64,000 nucleotides of DNA, taken from positions 122,296-186,295 of the forward strand of contig NZ_MSKL01000025.1 in NCBI RefSeq assembly GCF_001937665.1, given 5' to 3'. Origin of the DNA: Actinomyces oris (GTDB lineage Bacteria; Actinomycetota; Actinomycetes; Actinomycetales; Actinomycetaceae). A program made the position numbers and the translations under genes. Position 1 is the first letter of the stretch. The number at the start of each line of letters is the position of its first letter. Positions 8,508 through 16,638 of this stretch are shown here, piece after piece. The notes beneath the pieces were generated by a model. The model did no database searches. It was not told where the DNA came from and saw only the letters and a list, made by a program, of their open reading frames with translations.

Positions 8508-10288
8508 GTCTGCTCTCCTGACAGGGTGGCGGATGTGGTCACTGCTTCGGCGGCCCGCCCCGGGTCGCCGGGGAGCTCGCCCGTGAGGCGCGCTAGGACC
8601 TCGACGACGTCGGCGGCGTCCTTGAGGGCCGGTGCCGTGGCGGCGCGGGTGAAGGACAGGGTGTCGGTCAGGGGCAGGCGACGCTGGGCCTTCTCACCGG
8701 TCTCCAGGACCATGGAGTGCCAACCGGCGGCGACCACCTGCCCGGGGAAGGTGCTCACGAGCCTACCTCGCAGCCAGGCCCGGGTCGTGGTGGGCGGCTC
8801 GGCGAGGGCCGCCTCCACCGCCTCGTCGCTGAGCCCGCCACGTGCGTCGACGCCGGCGGGCACCCGCTCGGCCAGGCCCCGTCCGGCCGGGGAGAGCTCG
8901 GACCAGGCCAGGTCGACGGCGTGGAGGACGTCGTGTCCGCGGGTGCCGGGATGGCGACGGGCGGTGGCGTCCAGGAGCTGCTTCTTGGCGACCCACTCCA
9001 GGTGTCCGGCGGCTCCTTGGGGCTCCCCCGGCTTGTCGCCATCGGCGCACTGGGCTTGAAGCTCGCGCAGTGAGGCCAGTGAGGCCTCCCAGAAGGCGAG
9101 AATCGCACCGGTCTCGGCACCTTCGGTGTCGGCACCGTCGGCCAGCGCTGCCAGGTCCGGGCGCAGGGGGTCGCCTGTCGGCGCCGGAGCGGGGCGGCCG
9201 TGGTCCCTCAGATGGCTGCGCACCGTCTCGAGGTAGTGCTCCAGGATCTCCAGGGCGCTCAGGCGCCGGCCATCGGCGAGCTCGAGCGCTCCTTGAAGGC
9301 GGGTGTCGCGGGAGACGTCCCGGGCCTGGGCCACGGGGTCGGCCAGGCGCAGGCGGCGCCAGGAGGCGGGGACGCCGTCGGCCAGCACCTGGAGGACGAG
9401 GGCGGTCATGCCGAGCTTGAGCCAGGCGATGGTGTCGAAGCAGTTGGCGTCGCCGGCCACCAGGTGGAGACGGCGCCAGCGCTGTGGGTCGGCGTGGGGC
9501 TCGTCGCGGGTGTTGACCAGGGGGCGGTCCACCGTGGTGCCCAGGCCGACGATCCTCTCCAGGTAGTCGGCCCGCTGGCTGATCTGGAAGTCGGCGCCAT
9601 GGGCGACGGTGCCGGTGCCGACCCGGCCGGAACCCACCAGGAGCGGGCGGGCCACGAGCAGGGGCACCAGGGCCTCGACGAGGTCATCGAAGTCGAGGGT
9701 GCGGGGCACGAGGTAGTTCTCGTGGGTGCCGTAGGTGGCGCCCTTGCCGTCGACGTTGTTCTTGAACAGTCGGGCCTCCACGCCGCCACGGCGCAGCCGC
9801 TCGGCGCCCCTGGCCACCAGGAGGTCCCCGGCCCGGTCGGCAAGGACGGCCTGCGCGGCACCGGTGCACTCGGGAGTGGCGTACTCGGGGTGCCCGTGGT
9901 CGACGTAGAGGCGCCCACCAGTGCCCACGCAGGTGGCGGTACCGCGCTGCCATGCCTCCTCCTGGGCGGTCAGACGCACGACGGCGGTGGTGCGCACCCG
10001 CCCGGGGACGGGGGCCTCGACGGACCCGGCTCCGGGGATGTCGGTGAGCATGGAGGGATCGGCCGCTGAGCGGTCCATCTCGAAGCCACGGGCGTCACGC
10101 AGGGGGTACTCACCGGAGTAGTCCCAGCGCACGCCCCGGCTGCGCCCCACCTCGCCCTCGGCATCCAGGCAGGCGGCCACGACGTCCTCGGGCTCGGCTC
10201 CGAGGATGCCGTACTCGGTCTCCAGGCCCATGACCGTGACCTCACGGCCGGGGGCCCGCTGGGTACTCGCCGGCGCCACTGCTCTCAC
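8504..10288 (-). CDS. dop: Pup deamidase/depupylase Dop
   Basis: This 594-residue paralogue of PafA converts the C-terminal Gln of Pup to Glu and can cleave Pup from substrates. It has MGLETEYGILG near the start, a Dop-loop-like insertion with the WDYSGEYPLRDARGF motif, GGRLYVDHGHPEYATPEC, and FKNNVDGKGATYGTHENY. The loop and its place upstream of pup separate it from PafA. Translation probably starts at GTG 10288, overlapping the arc stop (GTGA). It is the second gene of the arc-dop-pup-pafA operon. The length is somewhat greater than typical, mainly in the middle (around residues 355-400). Confidence 0.92.
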   Translation of the reverse strand: MRAVAPASTQRAPGREVTVMGLETEYGILGAEPEDVVAACLDAEGEVGRSRGVRWDYSGEYPLRDARGFEMDRSAADPSMLTDIPGAGSVEAPVPGRVRTTAVVRLTAQEEAWQRGTATCVGTGGRLYVDHGHPEYATPECTGAAQAVLADRAGDLLVARGAERLRRGGVEARLFKNNVDGKGATYGTHENYLVPRTLDFDDLVEALVPLLVARPLLVGSGRVGTGTVAHGADFQISQRADYLERIVGLGTTVDRPLVNTRDEPHADPQRWRRLHLVAGDANCFDTIAWLKLGMTALVLQVLADGVPASWRRLRLADPVAQARDVSRDTRLQGALELADGRRLSALEILEHYLETVRSHLRDHGRPAPAPTGDPLRPDLAALADGADTEGAETGAILAFWEASLASLRELQAQCADGDKPGEPQGAAGHLEWVAKKQLLDATARRHPGTRGHDVLHAVDLAWSELSPAGRGLAERVPAGVDARGGLSDEAVEAALAEPPTTTRAWLRGRLVSTFPGQVVAAGWHSMVLETGEKAQRRLPLTDTLSFTRAATAPALKDAADVVEVLARLTGELPGDPGRAAEAVTTSATLSGEQT

Positions 10289-11922
10289 TCCTCCCGCGAG
10301 CGCTGGAGCACGCTCATGGAGACCACGGGTGTGCCGCGCCGTCCGCTGACGCGGGCCCAGTCGTCGGGGTGGACGGTGGCGGGCAGGCCCTCGTTCTCCA
10401 TGATCTCCTCGATGACGGCGCGGTGCAGGTGCTCTCGCGTCAGGCCGCGCCTCCCGTTGGTGACCAGGTCCTTCACGGCCGCCTTCTTGGCCCGGTCGAC
10501 GATGTTGGCGAGCATGGCGCCGCTGACGAGGTCGGCTACGTGGAGGATCTCGACCTGCCCATCGGAGTGGGTGAGCTCGACCATCTCGGTGGCGCGGCGG
10601 CGGGTGTAGAGGGCCTCGACCACCTGCTCGATGAGAGCGTCCACCGCTCCCTGCGCGCCGCCGCGGGCGGCCAGGAGCTCCTCGCTGATCGGAAGGTCGG
10701 GCGTCAGGTAGGTCGCCAGGATCTCGGCGGCGCCGTCCCGGTCCGGCCTGCCGATACGGATCTTGACGTCGAGGCGGCCCGGTCGCAGGATCGCCGGATC
10801 GATCATGTCCTCGCGGTTGGTGGCGCCGATGACCACCACGTTGTCGAGCTCGTCGACGCCGTCGATCTCGGCGAGCATCTGCGGGACCACGGTGGTCTCC
10901 ACGTCCGAGGACCGCCCAGACCCGCGGGTGCGGAACAGGGAGTCCATCTCATCGAAGAAGACGACGACGGGCACCCCAGTGGCGGCCTTCTCCCGGGCTC
11001 GGGCGAAGATGACGCGGATGCGTCGCTCGGTCTCCCCCACGTACTTGTCCAGCAGCTGGGGCCCCTTGATGTTGAGGAAGTAGGCCTCACCGCGCCCACC
11101 CGCGCTCAGGGAGGCGGCGACCGCCTTGGCGATGAGCGTCTTGCCGCAACCGGGCGGGCCGTAGAGCAGCACGCCGCGCGGCGGGGTGAGCTGGTGCGCG
11201 CGATAGAGGTCAGGATGCAGGAAGGGCAGCTCGACGGCGTCACGGATGAGCTCGATCTGCTCGCCCAGTCCGCCGATATCCTCGTATCCGACGTCGGGCA
11301 CCTCCTCCAGGACGAGCTCCTCGACCTCGGAGCGCACCACGGGGCGCAGCGCCATGCGCACGGCCAGGTCGGCCACGAGCGCATCGCCGACCCGGGGGCG
11401 GTGGTCGCTCAGGGTCGCCGAGAGGCTGAGGACCTGCTCCTCGTCGTGTCGGGCCAGGACCAGGACGGTGCCGTCGTCGTAGGTCTCTTTGACGGTGACG
11501 ACCTCACCGAAGCGCGGTGAGGGGGTGGTGTCGGTAATGACGAGGTGCTCGTTGAGGACGACGTCGTCACCCGGGTGGAGGGAGGAGGACACGACGGCGG
11601 GCCCCACCCCCACCCGGTGGCGCCGCCCGGCGATGGAGACGTCGGCGGTGCGCGCGGTGGCGTCCACGGCCAGGACGGTGGCGTGCGCCAGGGGTGGGAG
11701 CTGAAGGGCCTTGACGTCCTCGTGGAGGGCCGCCAGCTCCTGGCGCGCGGCCCTCAGGGCGTTGGCCAGGTGTGCGTTCTTGCGACTGAGCACGCCGGCG
11801 TTCTCACTGAGCTCCCGCAGACGGTCGGTGGCGTCCGCACCGGACCCGGCAGAGGGGTTCCGGGAGACGCCCGACATCGTCTGCGCCACTGGGTCCTTGT
11901 TCTCCACCGGCTCCTCATCCAT
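10285..11922 (-). CDS. arc: Proteasome-associated AAA ATPase ARC/Mpa
   Basis: This 545-residue hexameric AAA unfoldase recognises pupylated proteins. An N-terminal coiled coil (about residues 30-75) is followed by OB-fold domains and an AAA module with Walker A GPPGCGKT, Walker B VVVFFDEMDSLF and arginine-finger region RPGRLDVKIRIGRPD. In species with a 20S proteasome the chain normally ends in Gly-Gln-Tyr-Leu, which docks into the core. Here it ends SMSVLQRSREE, without that motif. This agrees with the missing prcBA genes and suggests the ATPase works without a 20S partner or with another protease. Confidence 0.92.
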   Translation of the reverse strand: MDEEPVENKDPVAQTMSGVSRNPSAGSGADATDRLRELSENAGVLSRKNAHLANALRAARQELAALHEDVKALQLPPLAHATVLAVDATARTADVSIAGRRHRVGVGPAVVSSSLHPGDDVVLNEHLVITDTTPSPRFGEVVTVKETYDDGTVLVLARHDEEQVLSLSATLSDHRPRVGDALVADLAVRMALRPVVRSEVEELVLEEVPDVGYEDIGGLGEQIELIRDAVELPFLHPDLYRAHQLTPPRGVLLYGPPGCGKTLIAKAVAASLSAGGRGEAYFLNIKGPQLLDKYVGETERRIRVIFARAREKAATGVPVVVFFDEMDSLFRTRGSGRSSDVETTVVPQMLAEIDGVDELDNVVVIGATNREDMIDPAILRPGRLDVKIRIGRPDRDGAAEILATYLTPDLPISEELLAARGGAQGAVDALIEQVVEALYTRRRATEMVELTHSDGQVEILHVADLVSGAMLANIVDRAKKAAVKDLVTNGRRGLTREHLHRAVIEEIMENEGLPATVHPDDWARVSGRRGTPVVSMSVLQRSREE

Positions 11923-11976
11923 GTGCGTCCTCCTCGACTACGGCCCGGGACCGCTTCGGGTCCCCCTCGATCCGTG

Positions 11977-11994
11977 TTGGTACAAGCGTACCAA
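11977..11994. promoter_or_regulatory. Perfect inverted repeat in divergent arc/valS promoter region
   Basis: The sequence is TTGGTAC-AAGC-GTACCAA: two seven-base arms around a four-base spacer. It lies 55 bases upstream of arc and 122 upstream of valS. The size and symmetry suit a dimeric repressor site, but no cognate regulator can be named. It could also be a short hairpin in a valS leader. Confidence 0.4.
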
Positions 11995-12115
11995 TCAGCA
12001 CCCATTTCGTAACCCGTTTCCTCATCCATTAGGCAGGTGGAGCAGCACCGACGCCCACCGACCTCACACCGGACCGTGTCGAGTGCCCGGGCCGCGTCGT
12101 GACAGAATCGACCTC

Positions 12116-14932
12116 ATGTCTGAGACCCCCACGAGCCACGCCGCTCCCTCGTCATCGTCCAGCCGCCTGCTGCCCTCCGAGCCCCACAGCCCGCGAGTGC
12201 CGGCCAAGGTGTCGACCGACGGCCTGGAGACCACCTGGGGCGAGCGCTGGGAGTCCGAGGGGACCTACGCCTTCGACCGCAGCGCCGAGCGCGCCGAGGT
12301 CTTCTCGATCGACACCCCGCCGCCGACGGTCTCCGGCTCCCTGCACGTGGGGCACGTCTTCTCCTACACCCACACCGACACCGTGGCCCGCTTCCAGCGC
12401 ATGCGCGGCAAGGCGGTGTTCTACCCCATGGGCTGGGACGACAATGGCCTGCCCACCGAGCGCCGCGTCCAGAACTACTTCGGGGTGCGCTGCGACCCCT
12501 CCCTGCCCTACGACCCTCACTTCACTCCCCCGCACACCGGTGGTGAGGGCAAGTCGATCAAGGCCCGCGACCAGGTGCCGGTCTCGCGTCGCAACTTCGT
12601 TGAGCTGTGCGAGCGCCTGACAGTGGAGGACGAGAAGCAGTTCGAGGCCCTGTGGCGCAGGCTCGGCCTGAGCGTGGACTGGTCGCACACCTACCAGACC
12701 ATCGGCGAGCGGGCCCGCAAGGTCGCCCAGACCGCTTTCCTGCACAATCTCGAGCGCGGTGAGGCCTACCAGGCGGCGGCGCCGGGCCTGTGGGACGTCA
12801 CCTTCCAGACGGCGGTGGCCCAGGCCGAGCTGGAGTCTCGCGAGTACCCCGGCTTCTACCACCGTCTGGCCTTCCACATCGTCGATGAGGAGGCCGCCGC
12901 CAAGGCCGAGGCCGCCGGCGCCCCGGTGGAGAACGGCGTCGACGTGTGCATCGAGACCACCCGCCCCGAGCTGCTGCCCGCCTGCGTGGCCCTGGTGGCC
13001 CACCCCGATGACGAGCGCTACCAGCCCCTGTTCGGCACCACGGTGGCCTCCCCCGTCTTCGGCGTCGAGGTGCCGGTCCTGCCGCACCCGGCCGCGGAGA
13101 AGGACAAGGGCGCCGGCATTGCCATGTGCTGCACCTTCGGTGACACCACGGACATCGACTGGTGGCGCGACCTTCAGCTGCCGCTGCGCGCGATCCTGCG
13201 CAAGGATGGGCGCATCGAGACGGAGACTCCCGAGTGGATCACCTCCGAGGCCGGCCGCGAGATGTACGAGGCCATGGCCGGCAAGACCGCCTTCTCCGCC
13301 CGCGAGGCCCTCGTGGCCCGCCTGGCCCAGACCGGTGAGATGCGCGGCGAGCCCGTCAAGACGGTCCGTCAGACGAACTTCTTCGAGAAGGGCGACAAGC
13401 CCCTGGAGATCGTCACCTCCCGCCAGTGGTACATCCGCAACGGCGGTAAGGAGTGGACGAACCCGGCCTCCGGCACCGACCTGCGCGAGGAGCTGCTCGA
13501 GCGCGGCCGCCAGCTGGAGTTCCACCCCGACTTCATGCGCGTGCGCTACGAGAACTGGGTGCGCGGCCTCAACAACGACTGGCTGATCTCGCGTCAGCGC
13601 TTCTTCGGCGTCCCCTTCCCGCTGTGGTACAAGGTCGACGCCGACGGCGAGGTCGACTACGACGCGATCCTGACGCCGGCCGAGTCCGAGCTTCCTGTGG
13701 ACCCGTCCTCCGACGTCCCGGCCGGCTACACCGAGGACCAGCGGGGCGAGCCCGGCGGATTCGTCGGCGAGCTCGACATCATGGACACCTGGGCCACCTC
13801 GTCCCTGTCGCCCCAGTTGGCCTCGGGCTGGCTAAGCGACGAGGACCTCTTCAGCCGGGTCTACCCGATGGACCTGCGCCCGCAGGGGCAGGACATCATC
13901 CGCACCTGGCTGTTCACCTCGGTGGTGCGCGCGGACCTGGAGTTCGCGGCCCTGCCGTGGCGGAACGCCGGCCTGTCGGGCTGGATCCTGGACTCCGATC
14001 ACAAGAAGATGTCCAAGTCGAAGGGCAATGTCGTCACCCCCATGGGCCTGCTGGAGCAGTACGGCTCCGACGCCGTGCGCTACTGGGCCAGCTCGGCCCG
14101 CCTGGGCCTGGACGCAGCCTTCGAGGAGACCCAGATCAAGATCGGCCGGCGCCTGGCAATCAAGGTCCTCAACGCCTCCAAGTTCGCCCTGTCCATGGGG
14201 ATCCCCTGGGACGCCGACGAGGCCACCGTGGCCGCGGCTCCCGCCCCCTGCCTGGATGCCTCGGTGGTCAGCGAGCCGATCGACCGCGCGGTCCTGGCGG
14301 CTCTGGCCGACGTCGTCGACACCGCCACGGCGGCCTTCGAGGAGTTCGGCCACGCCCGGGCCCTGGAGGTCACCGAGTCCTTCTTCTGGACCTTCTGCGA
14401 TGACTACATCGAGCTGGTCAAGGACCGGGCCAATAACTTCGACGGCTCTCACGACGCCGACGCCGTCCGCTCGGCGCGGGCGACGCTGGCGATCGCCGTG
14501 GACACCTTCGTGCGCCTGCTGGCCCCCTTCCTGCCCTTTGCCACCGAGGAGGTGTGGAGCTGGTACCGCACCGGCTCGGTGCACCGGGCCGCCTGGCCGC
14601 AGTCCGAGGGTCTGCGGGAGGCCTCCGCCGGGGCCGACGCCGAGCTGGTAGCCCGTGCGGGAGTCGCCCTGGCGGCGCTGCGCAAGGTGAAGTCGGAGGC
14701 CAAGACGAGTCAGAAGACGCCGATCCTCTCGGTGACGTTGGCCGTTGCTGACGACCGGCCCGAGTACGCCGAGGCCATCGAGGCGGTGCGTGCGGATCTG
14801 ACCGAGGCCGCCAAGGTCACCGGTCCCTTCACCGTGGAGCAGGCCGCCCCGGCAGCCGACTCGGCTGAAGGCGCCTCCCAGGTGACCGTGACCGCCGCCG
14901 AGCTCGGAGAGGCCCCGGCCAAGAAGAAGTAA
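12116..14932 (+). CDS. valS: Valyl-tRNA synthetase
   Basis: This 938-residue class I synthetase charges tRNA-Val. The HIGH-type motif appears as SGSLHVGHVFSY and the KMSKS loop as KKMSKSKGNVV. The editing domain lies between them, followed by an anticodon-binding region with WSWYRTGSVHRAAWP. ATG 12116 is preferred over the much longer open frame from 11711, because the upstream part overlaps arc on the other strand and the family begins near residue 30 of this reading. The C-terminal coiled-coil arm is short. A strong hairpin follows the stop. Confidence 0.95.
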   Translation: MSETPTSHAAPSSSSSRLLPSEPHSPRVPAKVSTDGLETTWGERWESEGTYAFDRSAERAEVFSIDTPPPTVSGSLHVGHVFSYTHTDTVARFQRMRGKAVFYPMGWDDNGLPTERRVQNYFGVRCDPSLPYDPHFTPPHTGGEGKSIKARDQVPVSRRNFVELCERLTVEDEKQFEALWRRLGLSVDWSHTYQTIGERARKVAQTAFLHNLERGEAYQAAAPGLWDVTFQTAVAQAELESREYPGFYHRLAFHIVDEEAAAKAEAAGAPVENGVDVCIETTRPELLPACVALVAHPDDERYQPLFGTTVASPVFGVEVPVLPHPAAEKDKGAGIAMCCTFGDTTDIDWWRDLQLPLRAILRKDGRIETETPEWITSEAGREMYEAMAGKTAFSAREALVARLAQTGEMRGEPVKTVRQTNFFEKGDKPLEIVTSRQWYIRNGGKEWTNPASGTDLREELLERGRQLEFHPDFMRVRYENWVRGLNNDWLISRQRFFGVPFPLWYKVDADGEVDYDAILTPAESELPVDPSSDVPAGYTEDQRGEPGGFVGELDIMDTWATSSLSPQLASGWLSDEDLFSRVYPMDLRPQGQDIIRTWLFTSVVRADLEFAALPWRNAGLSGWILDSDHKKMSKSKGNVVTPMGLLEQYGSDAVRYWASSARLGLDAAFEETQIKIGRRLAIKVLNASKFALSMGIPWDADEATVAAAPAPCLDASVVSEPIDRAVLAALADVVDTATAAFEEFGHARALEVTESFFWTFCDDYIELVKDRANNFDGSHDADAVRSARATLAIAVDTFVRLLAPFLPFATEEVWSWYRTGSVHRAAWPQSEGLREASAGADAELVARAGVALAALRKVKSEAKTSQKTPILSVTLAVADDRPEYAEAIEAVRADLTEAAKVTGPFTVEQAAPAADSAEGASQVTVTAAELGEAPAKKK

Positions 14933-14961
14933 GCCGCAAGGCCCCGGTCCTCTGTTGAACA

Positions 14962-14994
14962 GTGGCGCCGCCCCCCTCTTCGGGGCGGCGCCAC
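14962..14994 (+). terminator. Hairpin terminator after valS
   Basis: A perfect 13-base stem (gtggcgccgcccc with ggggcggcgccac) and a seven-base loop lie 30 bases after the valS stop. There is no U-tract, as is common in high-GC actinobacteria. Confidence 0.7.
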
Positions 14995-15049
14995 CGTCGT
15001 CGCAGGTATGTTCATCGCTGCCTGCCTGCGATCTCATACACCGGTCCCG

Positions 15050-15595
15050 ATGACGATCAACCTCGAACCCCTGGAACCCGCCGGCCGCGAGTCCTTCATC
15101 GCCGACCTGCAGGAGGCCTTCGAGCACTTCGTAGGCGACGCACGAGCCTCATTCATCGACACGTTCCTGCTCGAGGACGGAACCGTCAACCCCGCCGCCC
15201 CTCCGATCCTTCCGCGAGAGGACATTGAGGAGTCACTCAACAGGTCCGAGGCCCAGGCTCTGCGCATCATTGAGGACGGTACTGCGGTCGGCGGCGTCAT
15301 CCTCACAGTGAAGGGAAATCGCGGAGAGATCGAGATTCTCGCGATCAATGCAAGCGCGCACGGACGCGGCATCGGCGCACGCGCATGGACCGCCATCGAG
15401 GAGGCGTACCCCGATGTGCGGGTGTGGGAGCTGGTGACCCCTTACTTCGAGGTGCGCAACATCCACTTCTACGTCAACAAGTGCGGTTTCCACATCGTGG
15501 AGTTCTTCAACGAGCACCACCCCGCCCCCTCTGCCCCGGGCATGGACAAGGACCTCTCCTTCCGCTTCGTCAAGTATGTGGGGCTCCCGGAGTAG
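15050..15595 (+). CDS. GNAT family N-acetyltransferase
   Basis: This 181-residue protein has the acetyl-CoA binding region of the GNAT fold: beta-strand EIEILAINASAHGRGIGARAWTAIEEAY, with the Q/RxxGxG/A-like segment HGRGIGA. The C-terminal FYVNKCGFHIVEFFNEHH is the usual strand preceding the GNAT terminus. The acceptor is unknown; small-molecule amines and protein N-termini are both possible. ATG 15050 is taken as start; an in-frame ATG at 15008 would add 14 residues with no better ribosome site. It stands alone between valS and a convergent LacI regulator. Confidence 0.75.
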   Translation: MTINLEPLEPAGRESFIADLQEAFEHFVGDARASFIDTFLLEDGTVNPAAPPILPREDIEESLNRSEAQALRIIEDGTAVGGVILTVKGNRGEIEILAINASAHGRGIGARAWTAIEEAYPDVRVWELVTPYFEVRNIHFYVNKCGFHIVEFFNEHHPAPSAPGMDKDLSFRFVKYVGLPE

Positions 15596-15624
15596 GGGGT
15601 GGACGCATTCCGTAGCGGCTCCGA

Positions 15625-16638
15625 CTATTCCTGATGGCGTGCCGTGGAGCCGCGGTCGGTGAGGACCGCGGGTATGAGCCTGCGGCGCTGGGGCGGATCC
15701 GGTTCCCCCCTGAGGCGGCTCAGGAGAAGTGAGCCCGCCTCAGTCCCCATGGCCTCACGGTCCACACTGAGCTCGCTGAAGGCCTCCCCCTGGCGGCCGC
15801 TGTCCTGCGTGACCCCGAGGGTGAGCACGGACAGGTCCGCGGGAACGGACAGCCCGTGGGCCTGCGCCGCACAGGCCAGTCCCACCACGGCGGCGGGGTT
15901 GTTGGACAGGACGGCGCTGCACCCCTCGATGAGGCCGCCGGCCTCGACGATGTCGGCGCCGGCCAGCGCCGCCTCCGGCACCTGGCGCACCAGGACATCC
16001 ACTCCCAGCTCCTGCGCGGCGCGCAGGAGCTCGTGGGCCTGGTTCTGACGGGCATGAGCGTCGTCGGAGGCGGTCTCCCGCATGAGCGCGACGATGCGGC
16101 GGTGCCCGAGCCCGGACAGGTGCTCCACGCCGGCGTGCGCCAACTGAGCGAAGTCCGCGTCAATAGCGGGCGCCCCACCGGCGCGATCGGAGGAGCCGAT
16201 GAGGACGGCAGGGACCTTCTCCTCCAGCAGCATCGCCTCGCGCTCATCGCCGTCGGCCACGTCCATGAGCACCACCCCGCCCAGGGCGCCGGAACGCACG
16301 AGCGAGCGCAGCTCGATCAGCGGCGCCGAGGAGGTCATGACCGGGATGACGACCTGGATCCCGCTGGGCGCCAGTGCACGGCGCACACCATCGACGTAGT
16401 CCAGGTCGTTGGCGTCGATGGTGGAGCGTTGGCGTCGGAAGAGGACTCCTACGGTGCGCAGCACCGGCGAGGCCAGTGAGCGGGCGGCGGTGTTGGGGTG
16501 GTAGTCGAGCTCGCGCACGGCCCGCATGACTCGTTCCCGGGTGCTCGAGCTCGTCGAGCGCTGACCGCTCAGGACGTAGGTGACGGTCGAGGGCGACACG
16601 CCCGCCGCCCGGGCCACGTCAGCGCGGGTCGCCGCCAT
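15625..16638 (-). CDS. LacI family transcriptional regulator of the alpha-glucoside locus
   Basis: This 337-residue regulator has an N-terminal helix-turn-helix (ATRADVARAAGVSPSTVTYVLSG, about residues 3-25), a hinge helix (NTAARSLA) and a periplasmic-binding-protein-like sugar domain. GGAGGA lies six bases before ATG 16638, inside the end of the glucosidase gene, giving a 20-base overlap. It is therefore last in the transcript that starts with the glucosidase and probably controls that locus. The effector is likely a maltose- or isomaltose-type sugar (inferred from neighbours). A much longer open frame continues upstream but only shadows the glucosidase. Confidence 0.85.
   Translation of the reverse strand: MAATRADVARAAGVSPSTVTYVLSGQRSTSSSTRERVMRAVRELDYHPNTAARSLASPVLRTVGVLFRRQRSTIDANDLDYVDGVRRALAPSGIQVVIPVMTSSAPLIELRSLVRSGALGGVVLMDVADGDEREAMLLEEKVPAVLIGSSDRAGGAPAIDADFAQLAHAGVEHLSGLGHRRIVALMRETASDDAHARQNQAHELLRAAQELGVDVLVRQVPEAALAGADIVEAGGLIEGCSAVLSNNPAAVVGLACAAQAHGLSVPADLSVLTLGVTQDSGRQGEAFSELSVDREAMGTEAGSLLLSRLRGEPDPPQRRRLIPAVLTDRGSTARHQE

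Noticed and set aside
12152..13525. 457-codon minus-strand frame inside valS
   Set aside because: It is the antisense shadow of high-GC coding sequence; valS motifs are intact and continuous on the plus strand.
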